Below, one piece after another: positions 59,286 to 64,000 of a stretch of 64,000 nt of DNA. The number at the start of each line of letters is the position of its first letter. The first letter of the stretch is position 1. The position numbers and the translations under genes are program-made. Source of the stretch: Petasospora fabianii. Taxonomy: Eukaryota; Ascomycota; Saccharomycetes; Phaffomycetales; Wickerhamomycetaceae. The notes beneath the pieces are model-generated. The model saw nothing but the letters and a program-made list of their open reading frames with translations, made no database searches and had not been told where the DNA came from. Location of the stretch: contig CP048722.1 of the NCBI GenBank assembly GCA_022641835.1, positions 310,001 to 374,000 of the forward strand. Direction: 5' to 3'.

Positions 59286-60643
59286 TTATTCAACCTCAGC
59301 AAAGGCTCTGTAAGAAGTGAAAGTTGGATCTTGAGTAACAAATTCAACTTCAGCACCTGGGGTAATGAAAAAGTTGTAACCTGGTTCAGCTTTCAATTCT
59401 CCACCATTGAACTTGATAATACCTTCACCTTTAGTGACAATCAATATACTTGGACCTTGGAATGGTGCAAATTTTCTCGTTCCAACGGATTTTTGGAAAG
59501 TTGTTTGCAAAACGGCAAATTCTTCAATTGGTGGGTTGTACAAGATGGATTCACCATCACCAGAAGATCTTGGGAAGGAATCTGGAACCATCTTTTGCTT
59601 ATCAACGGATTCATAAGAATAAGTCAACATCTCAACCAAATTGGTAACATCTTTAAACTTTGGTGTGAAACCTGCTCTAACGACGTTATCAGATGCAGCC
59701 ATACATTCAATGATATCACCAGAGATGTAAGCATGTGGGTCCTTAGCTTGCAAGAACATGGCTTCACCAGCCTCTAACTTACAATGGTTAAGCAAGAGAC
59801 AACCACAGAAGAGACCGATATCGTTAGGGAATTGCTTGTTCAATCTGAGAATCAATTCTGGCAAATCAGCCTTGTTGAAAATATCAGTTTGTGTCTGAGC
59901 TTTTGTAACAAGAGACTGGGCCTCCTTGGTAATCACTTCATCTGATGCATTCATAACTTTACCAAAGATCAATTGCAACAACTCTCTGTTTGATTTATCA
60001 TCATCGGAGCCAACTTGAGCAGATGGCTTGATACCTTCGATAAACTTCTTAGCAGCATCTTCACCAACAACATTAACCAATTCTGGAATTTTTTGCAATT
60101 CATCAGCAATCTCTTCAAGCGGCTTAAACCCACAGAAACCTTCAAAGTTTGTAACAGCGATAGCCATTTCTGGTTTATGGTTATCATCTGGGTAGTTCTT
60201 TGGATCAGCCAAGTGCAATTTCTTACCAAGTTCCTTATCTGGATGAGCCTGGATACTGAGAACTTTTTCAATGGACAAGACTTTAAACAAGAAAGGAATC
60301 TCATTTTGAGAACCATAGTGTTTGATAACGTCTTCGCCGAGCAATTCAGTTGGGTTAGCAGCGATAACGTCTCTCAAGGAAACACCATCAAGGGTCTTGG
60401 AAGGAACTTTTGGATGAGTACCCATCCACAACTCAGCGTATGGCTTGGTTTCATCAATGACAACCTTATCTGGATTAGAATGCTGAGCAAACTGGGCCAC
60501 AGCAGATGAAGAACCGATCTTTCCCCAATCGTAGTTCTGGTAACCTGAAGAAATTGATGTTAGTATGACGCGTTATCGTGGGGGTGACGTGGAAACAAGC
60601 GTTGGTACATACCGGACTCAAGTCTAAAGACGGAAGCGACCAT
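59286..60643 (-). CDS. PMI40: Mannose-6-phosphate isomerase (spliced)
   Basis: Join: exon 1 60643-60613, intron 60612-60545 (68 nt), exon 2 60544-59286; 429 aa, identical in length to S. cerevisiae Pmi40. The donor is GTATGT, the branch TACTAAC and the acceptor TTCAG. The junction makes MVASVFRLESGYQNYDWGKIGS, split across the Gly codon. Type I PMI metal-binding motifs follow: PYAELWMGTHPKVPS, IQAHPDKELGKKLH, NHKPEMAIAVTNFEGFCGF and EAMFLQAKDPHAYISGDIIECMA. It converts fructose-6-P to mannose-6-P for GDP-mannose, hence protein mannosylation and GPI anchors. Starting at an internal codon of exon 2 would lose the catalytic N-terminus. Confidence 0.97.
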
Positions 60644-60989
60644 GTTGTGAATACTTTTTGTGATGATTTGGTAGTTTTGAGTGTTGTGAAGCAGAAGCTA
60701 ATGACAAACACGGTCAAAGAGAAAGAAGAAGAAACCAAGAAGAAGTCAGAGATAGAGAGAACTAAGAGAATGCAGTTTCATCTGTTTACTTTTTTTCGTT
60801 GGTTGGGCGGCTAATCGCGAACTGTTTTTTTTTGTTTTTTTGTTTTTTTTTTTTTTTGATTCACGTGTTTACATTTTATTGTTTACATGTTTACATATTG
60901 GCATGGTTACAAGTTTAAAGTAGACAACAAAACATTATCTATCTATATTGGTTTTATCAAATGCTATAGAAAGGTATTTATATAATGGT
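60644..60989. promoter_or_regulatory. PMI40 upstream region
   Basis: 346 bp with T-tracts (60824-60857) and a CACGTG box at 60862-60867. Confidence 0.4.
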
Positions 60990-62399
60990 TCAAACCAACA
61001 GAACAACAAGACCAAAGATTCCAACAATGGAAGAGGCAAACAGGGCATCAAGACCGACAGCAGCCTTGTAAAACACTGGTGCACGTACAACACCAGCAAT
61101 ACCAGATGAAGAAGATGAAGAAGCGGAAGAAGAAGCAGTCTGAGCAGCAGATGAAGTTTCAGAGTCAGAGTCAGAGGAAGAAGAAGAAGAAGATGATGAG
61201 CTGTTAGATGAGCTCTCATCATCATCATCATCATCGTCATCATTGTAACAACCCCATTGTGTGTTGGATCCTGTGCCCTGAGGTTCACCAGCTCCAGAGC
61301 TGAAGTAAACAGAGGCGGCAGATGGCATCTCTGGAAGAGAAGTATCAGCTTCCCAAACACCGTCTTCTACTTCAGGACACTCAGAGATGGTACCATTAGC
61401 AGTGTAACCACCATCACCTTCAGGGTTAGAAGTGGAGTTAAGCATATCTCTCAAATGATCAAAATCGGCAAGTGTAGTGACATTACCGTTTTCATCAATC
61501 TCAACAAGACCATAGTGGTTTGCCTCTTCGGAGTATTCATAAACAAGACCACCAGAGAAGACACTAGACATTCTTTCAGAGTAAATGGTACCAACTTCAG
61601 AGAAGGCACGAGAATCACCAACTGTGTTACATCCATATTCAGAGAAGAAGATCGGAACAGAGTAACCAGCATAGTTCTTAACCTTCTGAGAATAACCAGA
61701 AGTGGTGAAAGAAGATGATCCACACCATGAGTAATCATTAACACCAAACATATCAATTCTTGCATCTTCATCATCACCACAGTTGAAATAAGCAGCAGTC
61801 TCATAAACGTTTGAAGAAACATCAGCAGCTGAGTAACCAACTGGAACAGCTCTATAATCACGGGCTCTCATATATCTTTTCAAATCTCTAACAACGGCCT
61901 TGACGTATGTAGCAGCTGCAGTGGTGTTTTCTTGATCGTTAATCACTTCATTACCTGCAAAGAATCCAAGAACGTTTGTATAATTAGCAAATTCATCAAC
62001 AGTGGAGAAGATTGCCTGTAAGTAATCGGCATTATAAGAACATTTTGGCTCAGAACGAGAGATGGAAGCCTCAGCGGTGTTTACATCAAGTAAAAGATAG
62101 ATCCCAGCTTCATCGAGTAATTTCATACAATGGTTATGATCTTGAGAGTTATCAATAGAATACACTCTGATAGTGTTGATTCCAAGCTCTTTGAAGTATT
62201 CAATGTCTCTTTCACATGTTTCGGCATCTGCAAGGTTATCAATAGTCGAACCATTCTGAAGTGGTTGGTAATCGATTCCACGGATATAGAAACGTTCCTC
62301 TGTATCAGAGTTCCAAAATGCATTACCAGAGATAGTAATCACTGGAGAGGCTGCTGATGCCAAAGAGGCAATGGCGAGAAGACAAGTGGCAAGTTTCAT
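60990..62399 (-). CDS. GAS5: GPI-anchored 1,3-beta-glucanosyltransferase, Gas5 type
   Basis: 469 aa GH72 enzyme that elongates wall beta-1,3-glucan at the cell surface. A signal peptide (MKLATCLLAIASLASA) is followed by the catalytic domain at about residues 18-330. The acid/base glutamate is in FFAGNEVIN (E151) and the nucleophile in IFFSEYGCN (E254). No cysteine-rich CBM43/X8 module follows, which places it in the Gas3/Gas5 subgroup. A short Asp run (DDDDDDDD) and a Ser-rich stalk lead to the GPI signal (C-terminal KAAVGLDALFASSIVGIFGLVVLLV in part). Gas5 is favoured over Gas3 on length (484 aa in S. cerevisiae). Confidence 0.9.
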   Translation of the reverse strand: MKLATCLLAIASLASAASPVITISGNAFWNSDTEERFYIRGIDYQPLQNGSTIDNLADAETCERDIEYFKELGINTIRVYSIDNSQDHNHCMKLLDEAGIYLLLDVNTAEASISRSEPKCSYNADYLQAIFSTVDEFANYTNVLGFFAGNEVINDQENTTAAATYVKAVVRDLKRYMRARDYRAVPVGYSAADVSSNVYETAAYFNCGDDEDARIDMFGVNDYSWCGSSSFTTSGYSQKVKNYAGYSVPIFFSEYGCNTVGDSRAFSEVGTIYSERMSSVFSGGLVYEYSEEANHYGLVEIDENGNVTTLADFDHLRDMLNSTSNPEGDGGYTANGTISECPEVEDGVWEADTSLPEMPSAASVYFSSGAGEPQGTGSNTQWGCYNDDDDDDDDESSSNSSSSSSSSSSDSDSETSSAAQTASSSASSSSSSGIAGVVRAPVFYKAAVGLDALFASSIVGIFGLVVLLV

Positions 62400-63028
62400 A
62401 GGACAAAATGACAGATATTAAACCGTGGGGTACTTGCTCTTGTTTTGATTTGTGGGGGTTGAGAAGCAAACGAGTGGAGTGCACAGATGGGTATATCGAA
62501 GCGAGTGTAGCTCTTTGATCTGTACCAACCAAGAAAACAAGTGGAACAAAGGGAGTCTTTATAGAGATAACCACTGGACAAACCAAACAACTTCCAAGAC
62601 TCTTTAAAATGTCTTGTCGAAGAAGACGTTGGAAAGATGAAATTTTTTTTGTTTATCTTGGAACCGGGTCGGGCCACACGGACGTAAACACAGATCAGCG
62701 TTCGCATATAAGTCGTATTTAGCTTGTTTTTAGACCATATTTGTTGTTAAAAGGCATGAATATAAGGTTCAGGGGTATTCAAGATGAAGTTCCTCGGAGG
62801 ATTACATCTAATATTAACTAAAATACCTTGAGACCTTCGAATCACTGAGTACAAGTTTAGAAGCCGAAGCTCTGCCGAGACATGTTTTTTTTTTTTTTTT
62901 TTTTACGGTTGGCATATCCTTGCTGCGGACATTGATCCGGTCAAAACAAGGTGAAGACTGACTTGCTGTGGGACAAAGATGTTTAGGGTAGTATATGACA
63001 ATATATATTGGTCTAATGTACGAGGGTT
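62400..63028. promoter_or_regulatory. GAS5-like upstream region
   Basis: 629 bp, with a long T-run at about 62885-62904. No other feature. Confidence 0.4.
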
Positions 63029-64000
63029 CTAATCTTCAAGAGTTTCTTCGATCTTCTCTGGCTCTTCAGTAGCCACAATTTCGTTTGTTTGCTCGTCAAC
63101 GTCATCATCATCAACCTTGGCCTTGGCACTCTCCAACTCCACCTCCACTGCCTCGTCTGCCAACCTCTCAATCTCAGGCACAGCCTCAGTTTCCGCATTC
63201 GTAGTTGAATTCTCTTCCTCTGATGGGAGTTCAACATCTTTTACAATTGGATCCTCTGGGGCATCGATGAATTCATCAGCTTCACCGGCTTCACCAGCCT
63301 TTGTGTCAACTGACTCGATCGCTGGCTCATCCACGATAGGTTCCACTTCAGTCTCGACTTGTGTATCTGTGTCATTGGCCTTAGCAGTAGCATTGTCATC
63401 TAGGATATCCTTAGTATCGGCAACAGCATCTAAAGACGCATCTAACGATGCATCTTTATCAGCCTCTGAAGCAACTTCTTTCTTCAAGACAAACCCATTG
63501 CACTCACTTGTTGACCATACATCAAACACCTTAATAATCCTCTTATCCTCCACAACAACGGTATTAGCAGCGCTTTTTGGTAATCTCTTACCCCTTGGAC
63601 CTTTAGCTCTTGATTTTCTCGTATCAACACCAGATTCAGTAGTTTTTGACTCATCAGATTCTTCAGATGGTGGTTGAAGCTTCTTTTGAATTGAAGATGG
63701 GATTCCAGAACCAGGCATGGCCATTCCCGGAAGGGCAAAGAGACCATTAAGATTTTGTTTAAATGCATTACGATTTGTCGAAGTTGTTGGATTTGAGTCT
63801 GATGTTGTATCGGATGATGAATTTAAAGAGCGTGGTTTAGGTCTTGAAGATGGTAATGGTGGAGTTGTTTGTTCTTGTTCTTGTCTTTCACGTTCTTGGT
63901 TCTTACGAAGCATCTCTTGGAATGCGGCAATCTTACTAGATGGTTTCTTTGGGATTGGTGGTGGGCCCTTAGATTTAGGCTTTGACTCGGTTTGATCAGG
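63029..64000 (-). CDS. AIM21: Aim21-like actin patch protein (5' partial)
   Basis: 323 residues are visible; the frame is open to the window end, so the N-terminus is missing. Visible features: a Pro/Lys-rich stretch (KGPPPIPKKPSSKIAAFQEML) then Glu/Arg/Gln, RPKPRS, GPRGKRLPKS and a conserved-looking patch KRIIKVFDVWSTSECNG. The C-terminal ~150 residues are acidic (Asp/Glu/Ala). Pro-rich KP-KKPSS motifs and the GPRGKRLP box suggest Aim21, which with Tda2 binds capping protein and tunes actin assembly at endocytic sites. Support from gene order: SGN1 is close by. Bbc1-type proteins are an alternative. Confidence 0.6.
   Translation of the reverse strand, partial: PDQTESKPKSKGPPPIPKKPSSKIAAFQEMLRKNQERERQEQEQTTPPLPSSRPKPRSLNSSSDTTSDSNPTTSTNRNAFKQNLNGLFALPGMAMPGSGIPSSIQKKLQPPSEESDESKTTESGVDTRKSRAKGPRGKRLPKSAANTVVVEDKRIIKVFDVWSTSECNGFVLKKEVASEADKDASLDASLDAVADTKDILDDNATAKANDTDTQVETEVEPIVDEPAIESVDTKAGEAGEADEFIDAPEDPIVKDVELPSEEENSTTNAETEAVPEIERLADEAVEVELESAKAKVDDDDVDEQTNEIVATEEPEKIEETLED

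Overview
This window is nuclear DNA from an ascomycete budding yeast (Saccharomycotina). It has densely packed short-intergenic genes, yeast-type introns (GTATGT-like donors and TACTAAC-like branch points at the very 5' end of genes), and gene families restricted to yeasts (GPI yapsins, GAS glucanosyltransferases, Slt2, Rbf1-like factor). A CTG codon at 50462-50464 falls on an invariant leucine of TATA-binding protein, so the species reads CUG as Leu and is not in the CUG-Ser or CUG-Ala clades. I cannot name the genus; a Phaffomycetales- or Pichiales-type yeast is a guess only.

Layout. 1-19.8 kb: a conserved block, MYO1 (3' part), VMA16, THR1, MAS2, RPN1, a truncated DPAP-like gene, DAP2, an Rbf1-like factor, SLT2 and a Pif1/Rrm3 helicase. 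Most of these genes are also neighbours on S. cerevisiae chromosome VIII (from memory). 20-24.3 kb: two tandem MFS drug/H+ antiporter genes with signs of recent gene conversion. 24.7-25.3 kb: RPL9. 25.6-33.5 kb: an accessory cluster of three aspartyl proteases (one secreted, two GPI-anchored yapsins in a ~2.7-3.0 kb tandem duplication that carries LTR-like fossils and AT microsatellites). 33.7-35.6 kb: GPM1 and RCN1 (divergent). 35.8-40.8 kb: a polyQ transcription factor with a transposase-derived DNA-binding region, followed upstream by the largest gene-free stretch (~3.4 kb). 40.8-47 kb: CIC1, ELF1, COX6 and a putative mitochondrial protein. 47.5-64 kb: WBP1, GIM4, SPT15, UBP3, SHU2-like, APM1, an unrecognised coiled-coil gene, a candidate structured RNA, SGN1, NOP16, PMI40, GAS5-like and the 3' part of AIM21-like.

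Five genes are spliced (VMA16, ELF1, COX6, GIM4, PMI40); I give exon coordinates for each. In all five the intron is short, lies near the start codon and has its branch point 8-14 nt from the 3' splice site. Promoters of ribosome-related genes carry PAC and RRPE elements (CIC1, RPL9), and the CIC1/ELF1 divergent promoter has four CACGTG boxes within 90 bp.

The most unusual items are: (1) a ~200-nt stretch at 56.63-56.83 kb that folds into four consistent hairpins and matches no RNA I recognise; (2) the DPAP-like gene that keeps only the membrane anchor and part of the propeller, beside the intact enzyme; (3) the CENP-B/psq-type factor with a 3.4-kb upstream region; (4) a dense nest of GC-rich inverted repeats at 44.23-44.33 kb; (5) the protease and transporter tandem duplications. 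No tRNA, rRNA or CRISPR array was found.
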